A DNA stretch of 64,000 nt, from contig CM065318.1 in assembly GCA_033032175.1 (NCBI GenBank), positions 5,332,001 through 5,396,000 of the forward strand. The letters are read 5' to 3'. Under the pieces are notes generated by a model. That model searched no databases. It saw nothing but the letters and a program-made list of their open reading frames with translations, and had not been told where the DNA came from. Positions 1 through 11,239 of the stretch are shown here, piece by piece. Both the position numbers and the translations under genes were made by a program. Positions within the stretch are counted from its first letter, which is position 1. Every line of letters begins with the position of its first letter. The DNA is from Saturnia japonica (Eukaryota > Arthropoda > Insecta > Lepidoptera > Saturniidae).

Positions 1-2043
1 TATGTGTTAAGTTATCATTCGCATTATTACACTCGAAACAATTTTTACTAACGTAAATTTACATTTACGTATATTTCGAAACATTGAACTCACACAAATT
101 AGAAATCTATTTGAAATCCTTAAAATTTATTCAGAAATACCATAATTTCCTTTATAAAATAGAAATACATCGTCTGGAAAAAAATATTTCTAAGTTGTCA
201 AGCGTTCGTATATTCAATTACAAGAGAAAATTTGCATACTGACACCGAATATTAAATATTTTTCTTTTAAAATAAAATGGGAACGGGCTGATTCAATTTA
301 AAATTTAATTCGCTGGGACTCGCAACTTGTCGAAAGTTTGTAACGACCTATGAACAAAATATATAATAATTTAATTACAATAAAATTACCTTTTTCTTTT
401 CTTTCTCTATTTATGAGGACTTTTACATCTACCATACTAGCCTTATAAGAATGGTCTTATACACAAGTAGTCACAAGGTCAAGTGAAAACAAAATTATAG
501 TAATAGCACCAGCGATTGCGCTCATATAAAGTTCAGTACAACGACAAGCACAGAATTCAATGAGTGCGAAAGAGGGCATTCTACATGGCTCGACATGTGA
601 AACAAAAGGCTTTATATGATAAATTAACCAAGTCTGGAGCGGCGCCCCTGCGATACTGCAAGTCAGTCACTTTATGCGCGAATACTATGATGTTGCTTGC
701 ATTTAATTAGGTTTGTTTGTTCGTATGTTTAGCTAGTTACGTACCAAGTTAACGTAACGTAAGCTATCAGCAATATCTAATAGAGAGGATTGGTACAACG
801 CTGACACCCAATATTTTATGAACTACGTTTTAAAATCTGTCGCAAGAAACTTTGGAAAATTGTATGTAGGTACTATTCCTATTAACTTCAGTAGAAAGTG
901 AGCGCTATTTTTCGACGTTTACGCATAACACAGGTGCAACATCGACAAATGAAAAACGATTGATTAATTCCATCTCCGACTTTCACAAGAATGTAATAAG
1001 TTATATATTTTCGCTCGTAAAAAAAACTAATTAATTTCCTTTATAAAGTGGTAGACTAAAGAGAGAGACAGAGAGTAAAGACATTAATTTCTCCTTTTTT
1101 AGTGAACGTCTATGAAAAAAAATTCACAAGCCGCCGCTGCATATAAGGAACCTAACACTGAACTTAAAATTAAATAACTTCTGCTCATTACATTTTTAAT
1201 ACATTCCACCAACAAATACAGCATATTATATATCTAAAGTAGAGTTTAACTATATAATAAAAGTGGTATTATAAATAAGGTTTTAATGGGCTTTTGCATT
1301 ACAATAATATGGAGTCTAAATCACTTCCAATAGATTGTTTACTTAAATGTATAGGAATAGAGGAAGACTGAATTAATAATATAAGACCGAAGAAGGTGTG
1401 GATGGATTATGTGAGGATTAACATGTATGTGAAAACTGAAATGATAGTTTATAGCCTAGTTAAGTGGAATAACGGGTAAGAAGCAGAAGACTTAAAAGGA
1501 AAATCATAACGAGTAAAAAAATTGTAACAAGTGGTAAAGTATAAAAACAATTTAAAAAAAATGAATGTGTGTACGCGCGTAAGTATTTACACTTCTTTGA
1601 ATTACCTACTACTTAGGCTTAGGTTAGAACAAGGATATTCATTTTTATTTTTTAGAATGTGTACGTGCATCGTAAAAATTCACTCTCATCATTATATCAT
1701 GCCTAAAGAACTAATATAATAAAAAATATGTGTACAAAATTATTATAAAATTATACTAGCAATACGTAATAAATATCTAGCCGTCAGAAAGAAATTAATT
1801 CCGTTACTAAGTGTTTATTTTTATATATTTTTTTAATTTAAAGATATGCAAAATGTTCTATAAAATTCGCATGTATTTTAATAAAAAAAAATCATATCGA
1901 TTTTTTTATTTAAATATATAACAATATTCCAATGAATCTGCAGAGGTTATATCGTCTTTGGTCGCAACAATAAACGTTGTTATTACCTTTTACAAGTGTT
2001 GCCAGAATTTCATCTCACCTTTTGCGAGGTTTCCTACCTACTA
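1..2043. other. AT-rich sequence, no gene recognised
   Basis: I see no coding region, RNA gene or clear repeat that I can support. A 62-codon frame at 1531-1719 has no recognisable motif and a composition like its surroundings. Confidence 0.5.
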
Positions 2044-3298
2044 AGTCTTTACCTATGAAATTGCCGTTTTGTATGAAAAAATTTAAACAATTTTTTTTTA
2101 TGTATTTTTTATTTGTATTAATCGAAGTAATCACCCATGCAATCAAAGCATCTTTGCCAGCGCAGTGGCAGTTTATTGATGCCCTTCTTAAAGAAATCAG
2201 CTGGACGGGAGGCAACAAATTCTTCAAAGGCATTTTGTACTGCCTCTCGGGTATTGAATTTTTTCCCCGCCAAGGAGTTATCCAAATTCTGGAAAAAGTA
2301 GTAGTCTTAGGCGCAAGGTCTGGTGAGTAGGGCGGATGACGGAGAACTTCCAACTCCAGTTCTTGCAACTTGGAGACCGTCTGCTGTGCAGTATGAGATG
2401 AGATGTGCAGATTGACCAATGCTGGTTGGAGATGTGCCAACTTCTCCATCATTGTGTTCAGTTCTTCACAGTACACATCTGCAGTAATGCTCACCCCGTT
2501 TGGTAAGAAGCTGTGATGAATCACACCGGCGCTAGACCACCAAACAGTGACCATCACTTTTATAGGGGTAAGTTTTCGTTTAGGGCATTGTTTAGGTTCT
2601 GAACCAGGATCCAACCAACTTGCTGAGCGCTTACGGTTATCAAACAGAATCCATTTTTCATCGCAGGTAACAATGCGGTTCAAAATTCCTTCATCTGTGT
2701 GTCAGTTGAGCAGTGCAAGGCACGTCTCGACGCGTACTTCACGCTGGCGATCATTGAGTTCGTGGGGCACCCATTTGTCAAGCTTTTTTACCTTGCCAAT
2801 TTGACGCAAATGGACCAATATTGTTTTGACGCTAACGTCGAAAGCTGCAGCTAATTCAGCCGTAGATTGTGAATCATCAACTTCCACAATCGCCTTTAAT
2901 TCGTCATTGTCGACCAAAGTCTTCGGACGACCACGAGGTTCATTTTTCAGGTTGAAATTCCCAGAATGGAAACGAGCAAACAAATAACAGGTGGTGCGTT
3001 GGTTTGTAGTGTTAGCTCCGTAAACGTCGTTGATGTTGCGTGCCGTTTGTGCCGCGTTGCTGCCACGACGGTACTCATATTCCATAATTACTCGAATTTT
3101 TAACGTATCCATGATGACAAAAAAGATTGAAATGCGATGAAAATGTAATACTAATCAATAAACAAATGACTATTTTGGAAAAATAATTCCATGTTTTTAA
3201 AATAAAATTAATTTGAAATTAGAATTCTTAGCCAAACAAAAATTATTTTGTATTGAAATGGCCAGTACTGCAGAACGGCAATTTCGTAGGTAAAGACC
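2044..3298 (-). mobile_element. mariner element, copy 1 (1255 bp, inactive)
   Basis: Inverted terminal repeats of about 28 bp bound the element: left 'gtctttacctatgaaattgc' from 2045, right its complement ending at 3298. Each is flanked by TA (2042-2043 and 3299-3300), the target duplication expected for mariner. The first base of the left repeat has changed. It carries one transposase frame on the minus strand, now broken. A second copy lies at 31665-32944. Confidence 0.9.
2118..3112 (-). pseudogene. mariner transposase pseudogene, copy 1
   Basis: Transposase of the Tc1/mariner superfamily, mariner branch; intact relatives are about 340-350 aa. The N-terminal helix-turn-helix part is intact from ATG 3112 (IRVIMEYEYRRGSNAAQTAR, then RGRPKTLV and the second DNA-binding helices VKTILVHLRQIG). 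An in-frame TGA follows LLN near 2703. After it come the first catalytic Asp (TCDEKW) and VMVTVWW. The region of the second catalytic Asp (normally HDNARPH) is deleted, leaving HISSHTAQQT. A frameshift after YSPDLAP destroys the third Asp region, and the C-terminal GDYFD motif is out of frame. No active enzyme can be made. Confidence 0.88.
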
Positions 3299-3300
3299 TA

Positions 3301-4974
3301 TTATATGTCCCGTGAAATGCCCTATGAGAAACGCAAAATATCACTAATTCCATATAAAATACACCAAAGACAAGTCAAGAACAAGAAATCTTTTGAAATG
3401 ATTTCCCAAAAATAGCTGTTTTTATTCATTAATAGTCTAGCTTTTTGCCCAAGGCTTTGCTCGCGTACATTATAAGATGGACTTTGTAACAAAGTATCTA
3501 TAGCATCAGTGACACCGCGACAGAGCGAAAGGTAAATGTAATATGCAAATAAATATAAGGAACGCCATTCGAGCGCAGTGTCACTAACACCGCAACAGTA
3601 AAAAAATATTTTTTCTAGAATTTCCGCTTAGAGGGTCATATCCCCGTGAACGGGACACCGAGATGCATCTTTTGGTGTAATAAAACAAGGGTGAGTCACT
3701 GAAAAAAAATTGAAAATATAGAAAATGTAAATTTTTCAATTAATTTATATCGTTTTCTGTTACAGGTGTTCCCAAACAGCGGTACTGACGACGGCAACGC
3801 GTTTTCGGGAGTGCACCCTATAGGATTCTGGTAAAAAATTTGGAAAATTATGAAAATTTCAAAAAATTTAACAATGTTACCTTTTATACATATACATAAA
3901 TGACTACCGATTCCTTATTAATGTCCTTAATAATAATAACCTCGTTTTTACATAAATATGATCTAGCAACATTACAAAGATTTACACTAGATCTTGCGTC
4001 TCCTAAACCGTATTGTGACGTCATAACCACCTCGGTCGCACTTTATTAAGAATACTAACTGGTCATCCGGCAAGATTGCGTTGTCTTTATGTATGTCGTT
4101 AAACATAATGACGATATTCTCGGCACCTAAACGTTAGCATAAAATTCTTTTATGCTACAGTTTTACCTTGAAAATATAATATACCAGGCACCGCAATTCC
4201 TTAAAGTCAAATTTATTTTCACCTAGTGAACCAATAACCTAACAATATAGAATAATTTACGTAAAATACAATACAATACACTTCAAGTAATTAATGCAAA
4301 GAGCAGATGAAGCTACTGTTAGGCACAAGTTTTTATACAGACCGGTTATTTTAAAGATGCATCAAACGTCGAATTCGGCCGAATGTTTGGTTTAATTAAG
4401 GCAACACTTAGATTCTAATTTAATCATGTTTTGTGTTTTTAATTTTAGTGAAGTGTATGTCTTGTTCGTAGCTTAATAAAAAAAATGTGCTAAAATCGAA
4501 TTTGTTGCCGAAATTCATATAAGTTATTAACTTAGTCACAACACAGTTTTGCTAATCGTTTGCCATTTTATTAGTGCGTCTGTCATCCGCTGTTCTCGTT
4601 CCCCTAATATTATAAATAAATACATCATTTTTTTAAATTCCAATTCAAAATACGTTTTTTTGTGATTAAATTTAGATATCTTACACTCATATCTTCAAAT
4701 ACTCACGTATAAACCCTAAGTACTTACTATAGCATGTGCTAATCAGGCAATCACTCCATTAAACATTTGTTCGCAAGCTAACACCCAACGGTAAAGACTG
4801 TACAGTTCTTAAAATAACGTCAAATTCCTGTCGCAAATAGACGTAAAATTAATACCAAAAGTTGGAGTTCTGGAGTTCCAAGCTTTGTCAAATTAACATG
4901 AAATGGTGAAAAATATTTATACACTAAATGTTGCGTTGCAAATTGAAGTTAAATTGTAAAGATTCTAAGGTCTA
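3301..4974. other. Non-coding, no gene recognised
   Basis: AT-rich. A Helitron-like phrase 'gcccaaggctttgctcgcg' occurs near 3446, and two related pieces with 'gtgacaccgcgacagagcg' and 'gtgtcactaacaccgcaaca' lie near 3509 and 3580. Nothing else is recognised. Confidence 0.4.
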
Positions 4975-5330
4975 GATTTCATTTATGTCTACCGAAATTT
5001 GTCAGTACTAAATTCGTCAATTGACCGATGTTTGTATACAATGAAGCAGTGACGGCTAGATGATAGCGTGTACAGACATTGCGTCGATCGATGTGAGTTC
5101 GACTCCTTACAATGAGCCTGAACGCCCGGTGAAGGAAAACATCGTTATGAAACCATAGCTTGGTTGTCGGGTATTTTCTAATGCCCGCCTGGCTAGCTAC
5201 CACCCTCAAGGTGAAAACCAGTCGCCAAACGCCTTAACAAGTGTTTTCCAGCAGCTGCACTTGGGAGCTAGTTTTCGCATTTAGCATAGCGTGTCAACAT
5301 CTTGGACCACATAGTCGTTTAACCAAACCT
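4975..5330 (+). repeat. SINE-like repeat with tRNA-type head (family S6)
   Basis: The B-box-like string 'gtgagttcgactcct' at about 5093-5107 follows a stretch that could be the A-box part of a tRNA head. The body ('taatgcccgcctggctagct' and 'ccagcagctgcacttggga') recurs at 25790-25935 and, decayed, at 27730-27900. That pattern indicates a tRNA-derived SINE. A 76-codon frame inside it on the minus strand is not a gene. Confidence 0.6.
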
Positions 5331-5975
5331 ATAAACGATAAAAAAGGCAGAAAACCTATCGTATTTTGGTAAAAGGCTAACAAGGGATAGGAAAGTGCTA
5401 TTACGTCTCTAGCTTTTTCACGATTACATTCGCAGAATTAAAGTGGATCTGATATCTCGGCTAATACATTTATCTTCTTACTGTTCAGATTAAATAAAAG
5501 GAAATCAACGGAAATCGCAAACTTTCCTTTTTCCCTTTAGAATTTATTTCTTTACCCGAGGATTTTCATCGACTGAATTGAAATTCTTGGATATAAAATA
5601 ATGCAAATAAAAATAATTCCGTTGTTCGTATTAATTTTGCCTGTGTGGATTTGAAATTAAGGTGTTTAAATAAAACTGAGACGAAGCAAGTTTAATTCCT
5701 CCTACGGTCAAGTATTTGGATGAAGTAGACAATCCACCAAAATAGATTAAGACCAGAAGAATACTTCACAGTCTATTTGCGAGCCGTTAATTCACTTGAA
5801 GTGGTTTTACGATGCTGTTGTAAAAATAGGTGCAATAGTTCAAAATGAATGCTTAAGAACACACAAGAATCACAATTTTTTTTACATAAATCAATTTCAG
5901 GATATTCTAATACTAGTGGTGCTTTATCGTTTTACCTGTCTCAAATATTCGACCAACACCACCACAGCGCCGCCG

Positions 5976-6160
5976 CACCTCCGCCACAACACCGGCACAC
6001 CGCCGCCGCACCACCGCCACAACACCGGCACACCGCCGCCGCACCTCCGCCACAACACCGGCACACCGCCGCCGCACCACCGCCACAACACCGGCACACC
6101 GCCGCCGCACCTCCGCCACAACACCGGCACACCGCCGCCGCACCACCGCCACACCGCCAG
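5976..6160. repeat. 33-bp minisatellite, about 5.6 units, with alternating 66-bp order
   Basis: Units start at 5976, 6009, 6042, 6075, 6108 and 6141, exactly 33 bases apart. Odd units begin 'cacctccgcc' and even units 'caccaccgcc', so the true period is 66 bp. It is very GC-rich against AT-rich flanks. Several frames on both strands stay open across it and give low-complexity His/Pro/Thr or Arg/Cys/Gly strings, which are products of the repeat and not evidence of a protein. Confidence 0.9.
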
Positions 6161-6245
6161 CAACGCACCCATGTAGCCTATCGTTCATGATTACTCTTTC
6201 TCACCTTAATATCATATTATAGTCTAATAGATAATTTCTATATAC

Positions 6246-6636
6246 CTAGTCAAGTTTGCGGGAGCGATGAATAAATAAAAAATGACTAATAAAAAACTTT
6301 TAATTTAGTAATTTCAAATATAATTTAGACTAATTTAGTACTAATTTTACGAGTGTGTGGACAGATCGGGGTGCACAGCACGACTGCTCTGACTTGCTAA
6401 ACCTATGTCTAAACTTAATTATTGTTCCCAAGAGTTACGAGCGTTAACGGGAATCAACATGCTTACACGGCATTTACGTGGGAAAATGTTATTAAAGTTT
6501 GTAACGGTGACCGCATAACAACTACCTTTCTCAATAAATAGACCAGAAAATGCAAAAAGATTTTTTTAAATATGACCGGTACTTGCAACAAAAAAAAAGA
6601 TTCTCTTGAGCTTTATAATATTAGAATAGAAAAACA
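6246..6636 (-). mobile_element. Possible Helitron remnant (HelB-type 5' end)
   Basis: Read on the minus strand, the right end begins 'tctattctaatattataaag', close to the usual 5' end of lepidopteran non-autonomous Helitrons. A CTAG occurs near 6246 but the 3' end is not convincing. Confidence 0.3.
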
Positions 6637-6639
6637 ACT

Positions 6640-7469
6640 AAAAGTTGGATCGTTCACAAGCCTGTATGCCTCTGTCTAGGTTTATCGTGTAATCATTCTT
6701 CAGCATGTCGTTATTTAATATCATGATTGGTTTTTATTGATTTTAAATACGCTGAAATGTTTTGTTATTTATACTAACAATTTTAGTCCATCCGCACCTA
6801 CTACGTCAAAAACGCTGCTAGTGAATGAATGAAGTGAAAAAGAAAAAAAAAAACTAAAAACTTTTTAAAAACATGCTTTTTATCAATATTTCAATCATTT
6901 TAAAGGCTTGTAACGCGTAAGAAATTTATTTAGTTTAAATTCCTCTTTTTCTCAGTTTTTTATTTGCGCTACAAACTTTTAAAATTATTGAATAAATCTT
7001 TGTTTTTAAAAAGTTTTTATTCATATTACTTTTTCATCTTCTTCATTTGATATGAATTCATGGGGTTCCATAAAAATAACTTAGCTAATCACGCCTTATC
7101 ATCAAAAAAATAAAAATAAATAATATACAAATTTTCAGCTAAATCGTTTGGGAATAACTGTTTTTTGAAATTCATTTGTATTAATTGACCCTTACTAACA
7201 AAGCTAGTTAAATAAAAGCTTGTAAAATATACTTTAGTGTACGTTTTAGGTACACTAAAGACAGAGATGAGATTAATATATAATATTGTTATTTTTATTA
7301 ATTCTATACTTACAAGCTTCACTCTGCCAACTACACATGTCTGTTATATTATACGTGTTGCCAAGGGCGCTAGCGGCGCGGCAGTACCGCCATCAATCTT
7401 CAAGGCTTATTCAGAAAGTGCCGTAAGAATTTTATCTCCCTACGCGTTCGTGACCATGCTCTAAATGCT
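6640..7469. other. Non-coding, no gene recognised
   Basis: AT-rich with short open frames only. A short perfect palindrome around 'ctttagtgtacg...tacactaaag' lies at 7231-7261. No gene is supported. Confidence 0.4.
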
Positions 7470-7862
7470 AATAACGTTCTTAAATGGAAATAAAAGTGAC
7501 AGCTGTAGACTTAATTTATTTTGAAACTCATTTTTCGGTCATTCCATCTAAAGAATATAATTTTAAAAGTGACTTCAGTAACCTTAATAATGTAAATCAC
7601 TAGCCAATCTGTAAACATTTATCCTATAGTTCTTGCAACTATCGTATTATTAAATATATTTCAATAATATACACATCATACATTGATTTAAACGAAAATA
7701 ACGCTCTTAATAATTAATGGAAATAAAAGTGACAGTTCTAAACTTAATTCATCTTTAAACTCATTTTTCGGTCATTTCATCTATAAAATAGAACTTTAAA
7801 AAGTCACTTAAGTAACCTTATAAATATAAATCACTAGCGAATCTGTAAAGATTTATCTACCA
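7470..7862 (+). repeat. Pair of diverged direct repeats of about 165 bp
   Basis: 7470-7635 and 7698-7862 share a series of blocks in the same order: 'atggaaataaaagtgacag', 'aaactcatttttcggtcatt', 'agtaacctta', 'aaatcactagc' and 'aatctgtaaa'. They sit about 228 bp apart and differ by scattered changes, so this is an old tandem duplication of unknown content. Confidence 0.75.
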
Positions 7863-9444
7863 AAGAATATATTAAGGCAAATGATTGTTATATAATTAAG
7901 AACGCTTAAGATTTTTTCCAAACTAACAAGTATAACTAATTGCATGGCTGTTTTGTATGTCTCTCGGTATCTTAAAACTTTTCCATACTAGCGGTAAATT
8001 CGTTGATACCCATGATTAGCTAAAAAATAAATAGATGAACTTTATACATTAGATCTGACCCTAGTTTTACTACTTACTTCCACATACCACCGCCACATAT
8101 ACCGCCACATCAGTCCATCCGTTTTTAAAGAATTAAGTAAGTACTTCAACAGGTACTATGTGTACCCGTAATAACGGGTTTTCCATTCTTCATACTTTGG
8201 ACAGTTTTTCTTACTTAAACCTCGCTTATCTCCTGTACGGCACCTATATTTGTTGATATAATCTCTACATCTCCAACCCAGTCATTTTTCTCATTCATGA
8301 ATCTCTCAAAATACCCCAAAGATTCTTTATATCCTCACTCTGCGTCAATATGTTTCCTCCATCATCTGTTATACATTTAACGTGTGTAATATCTTTACAA
8401 TTTTTTTCTCTCATTTTCGCTTGTCTATACAGTTTTTTGTGTCTTTGAACTCTCCAGTGATTGGTTTATGTTATTATGTAACTTAGTTCTACCGATAACA
8501 ACCGATTTTTTTGCATTTCTTTTACATTCTACGTACATTATCCACTTATTTTCTTTAAGCACTCTACCCGTATCATCAAATATTTACCGTTACTTAAAAG
8601 TTCTCTTCTTTTCTTTGAGAACATTTTAGAATATTTATTTCAACAAAATTGAACCGTGTATCTATTAATCTCAGAAATATAAGCAGATATCTATAAACCC
8701 TTTTTCCGTCTCCGTTTGCTTATCTAGGACAGAATAATCTAAATTTACGCTGCAATGAGTAAACTTTCAGGTCCTGTCTAAAGCAAACTAATGCCAATAA
8801 GACGTGCCTCGATGTATACGCTTCACCGACCTGCAATTAATTGGATCAATTTCCACCACCCAGAATTCATACATATAATTTCGCTAGGTAGGATACCACA
8901 ATTGTGTCCGACTGGATCGTAACCACCGTACATCAGGTAGGTATAACACCACACTTAGGCTGAATGCAGACTGAAAACTAAGCTTTAATGAAGGTAATAC
9001 CAACTAAACTAATCAAAGCTAAGTTAAACTAGAAATATGTCCCGTACACATCAAGAAATAAGATAAAGTTCAGTCAGTATTGTGAAGTTCAATTTAACGG
9101 ACGTATCGCTTGCCATAATTTAAGAAATTGTTTAACAATTTCAATAAATTGCATACAAACCCACCGTGTGCACGACACAAGACACTGGAAAGCACTGGAG
9201 GATAAAGTGCCAAGTGCCGAGGTATAAGGGAGGGGCTTAGCTCGTGTAGCTTTGCATCAGCATACCCAACCAACTTAGCTTCGTATGTTTTAGTTAGCTC
9301 ACAATCCATAGTTTGCAGTCTGCGTACAAGTATGAAAAACTGCGTCAGCTGTCCGAGTTAGCACAAGAACAGTTGTCTTATTAACTGTGGTCTTCAATAA
9401 CCGACATCGTTACTATTCCACGGTTCGAGCTAGAATCCCTCCAA
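7863..9444. other. Non-coding, no gene recognised
   Basis: Pyrimidine-rich stretches and short frames only. The 71-codon minus-strand frame at 9094-9309 has no recognisable domain. Confidence 0.4.
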
Positions 9445-9535
9445 GCTTTTTTTTTTTGATCTGACTGCACTGTTAGCCTTAGGGGCCCTGAAGCCGCTAC
9501 GGCTTTTACAGCTTCACCGAACTTGCCCCTCCAAG
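9445..9535 (-). repeat. Short interspersed repeat family S3
   Basis: Read on the minus strand: 'ggtgaagctgtaaaagcc', then a palindromic 'gccgtagcggc', 'cttcagggcccctaagg', 'cagtgcagtcag' and a poly-A tail. Other copies lie at about 11095, 17298, 17424, 22455, 22690, 33165, 44460 and 63920. Confidence 0.65.
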
Positions 9536-10076
9536 CTAATCGTTTCCTGCTTATAAAGTGCGCGCGGTCTCAAGTCACACCTGTTGCTATCGCGTCCAGC
9601 CAATAGGATGCAGGGTCAATAGTACAGGTACTAAGTCATTAGTACGACGAATCACATCGACGATTCTTCGACTTATTTATATTAAAGTGTGTTATTTAAT
9701 GTGACGTGTTGGTAGAGGCACTTGTAATCAACTGTAATAATAATAATCACGAGGAATGGTTAGGAATTGGGATCTGAACCTGTTTGAGTCCCTTGCACAT
9801 GATGTAAACCAGTCACAATGACTCTCTTTTACTATATTACATAGAATTGTGCTTACCATGAGGCACAATGCTATCTCAGCCGAGCTATTACAGAGAATAC
9901 CTCCATTATCTTAAGATAAAAGATCAGTTGAAGATTATCTTGAAAGTCTAATTTAATCCGCAGCGAACTGCACAAATAGAAAGAAACTATATCTTACCAC
10001 TTTTATCGAGTTTTCCTGCCTGCGGGACGGGTATCTAAGTAATTGTGTTCAACTCAGACGATTATTATATAAAAAA
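9536..10076. other. Non-coding, no gene recognised
   Basis: No repeat or coding signal that I can support. Confidence 0.35.
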
Positions 10077-10330
10077 CTAGTTGTGCCCCACGGATTCACC
10101 AATATTAAATTTATTCGACCAACTCGACGCCGAGGCACCTGTGTCTATAGTTGTTGTCACTTTTAGAACTAGCCTACAGGTTACCAGTTTTCTTGACGTT
10201 TATGTTCTCTGCTCCGCTTTTTGAACTCGTATCCTATAGTTTTCAGCAAAAAATAAGTTATAGAATTCAGAAATAATTATTGAAAAAGGTGCAGCGGTTC
10301 CTGAAACTATCCTCCACATAAACATAAACT
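10077..10330 (-). mobile_element. Helitron 3' fragment
   Basis: Begins CTAG then 'ttgtgccccacggattcacc', a close match to the 3' end of the Helitron at 50964. The 5' end is not found. Confidence 0.5.
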
Positions 10331-10499
10331 CACAAAATTCACACTCTTTCTTTTAAAAAAAAAATAATTATAGCAAAATGGCCCCTAGAAAAACGTGAGT
10401 ATTAATGTAGTTGGGTATTCTTGTCTCAACTGTCCTCGCTGTATAATATAAGGTAATAAAATTAAAATTAATATTAAGTAAGAGCTTATATGTAACTTT

Positions 10500-10595
10500 C
10501 CTGGGCAAAAGCCTCTTTTCAAGAGAAGGGAATGCTTTTAATCAACACGACAACGTATTGACGATTTGAAACAGTGAGAAATCAAGAGCTATATT
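10500..10595 (+). repeat. SINE family S1 fragment
   Basis: 'cctgggcaaaagcctctttt', then 'gtattgacgatttgaaac' and 'gtgagaaatcaa' match the first third of the fuller copies at 25040, 36340 and 39650. Confidence 0.6.
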
Positions 10596-10739
10596 TTTCC
10601 CATATACAGTTTACGTCAGTTTACAATCAGTTTACGTTCCAATACTTTAAGTGAATTCCGAAAAATGCGTTGATACATACTAAGGTTCGAAAAAGTGACA
10701 TTCACCACCTTAAAATATGATACGAGGTACGCTTTTCTA

Positions 10740-11232
10740 TACAAATAAATAAAATTGAAGTATTGTTTGTAATGTCAAAATAACAGCTTTTTACTAAATG
10801 TATATATTATTATTTTATTATACGATATATATAATATTATGCCACTATAACAAAAAAAAAAAAAAAAAAATTTTTGTCTCTTTGTCTGTTTTTTCGTGGT
10901 AATCTCCGAAACGGTTTGACCAATTTTGACAGGGCTTTCACTGACAAGTAGCTGATATTATAACGAGTAACATAGCCTACATTTATATTGGAAAATAATT
11001 ATAGTTCCGAGCTAATAAAAATCAATTCAGAAAAACGACGATTTTGTGGCGCTTCAATGGCTTACGTTAGGTAAAGCAAAAATTTAGAACTCAAGTTCGG
11101 TGAAGCTGTCAAAGCCGCAGCGGCTTCAGGGCCTCTAAGGATAACAGTATGTCAGTTCTAAAAAAAAAAATTGCAGTTTTGTTATTCGATCGACAGCATT
11201 CTGTCGTGCGCAGGCGCGGGTACAGCTAATAG
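10740..11232 (+). mobile_element. Non-autonomous Helitron (HelA family) with an S3 insertion
   Basis: The 5' part has 'aaaattgaag', 'taatgtcaaaataacagc', 'atctccgaaacggttt' and 'agggctttcactgaca'. The 3' end 'gcgcgggtacagctaa' is at 11215-11231. An S3 repeat with an A-tail (about 11095-11170) interrupts it. The family lacks coding capacity. Confidence 0.65.
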
Positions 11233-11239
11233 TTAATAA

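Noticed and set aside
5796..6190. Open frames on both strands giving Pro/His-rich or Cys/Arg-rich proteins of 75-126 aa
   Set aside because: They are made by the 33-bp minisatellite, which stays open in several frames at once; there is no codon bias for one frame.
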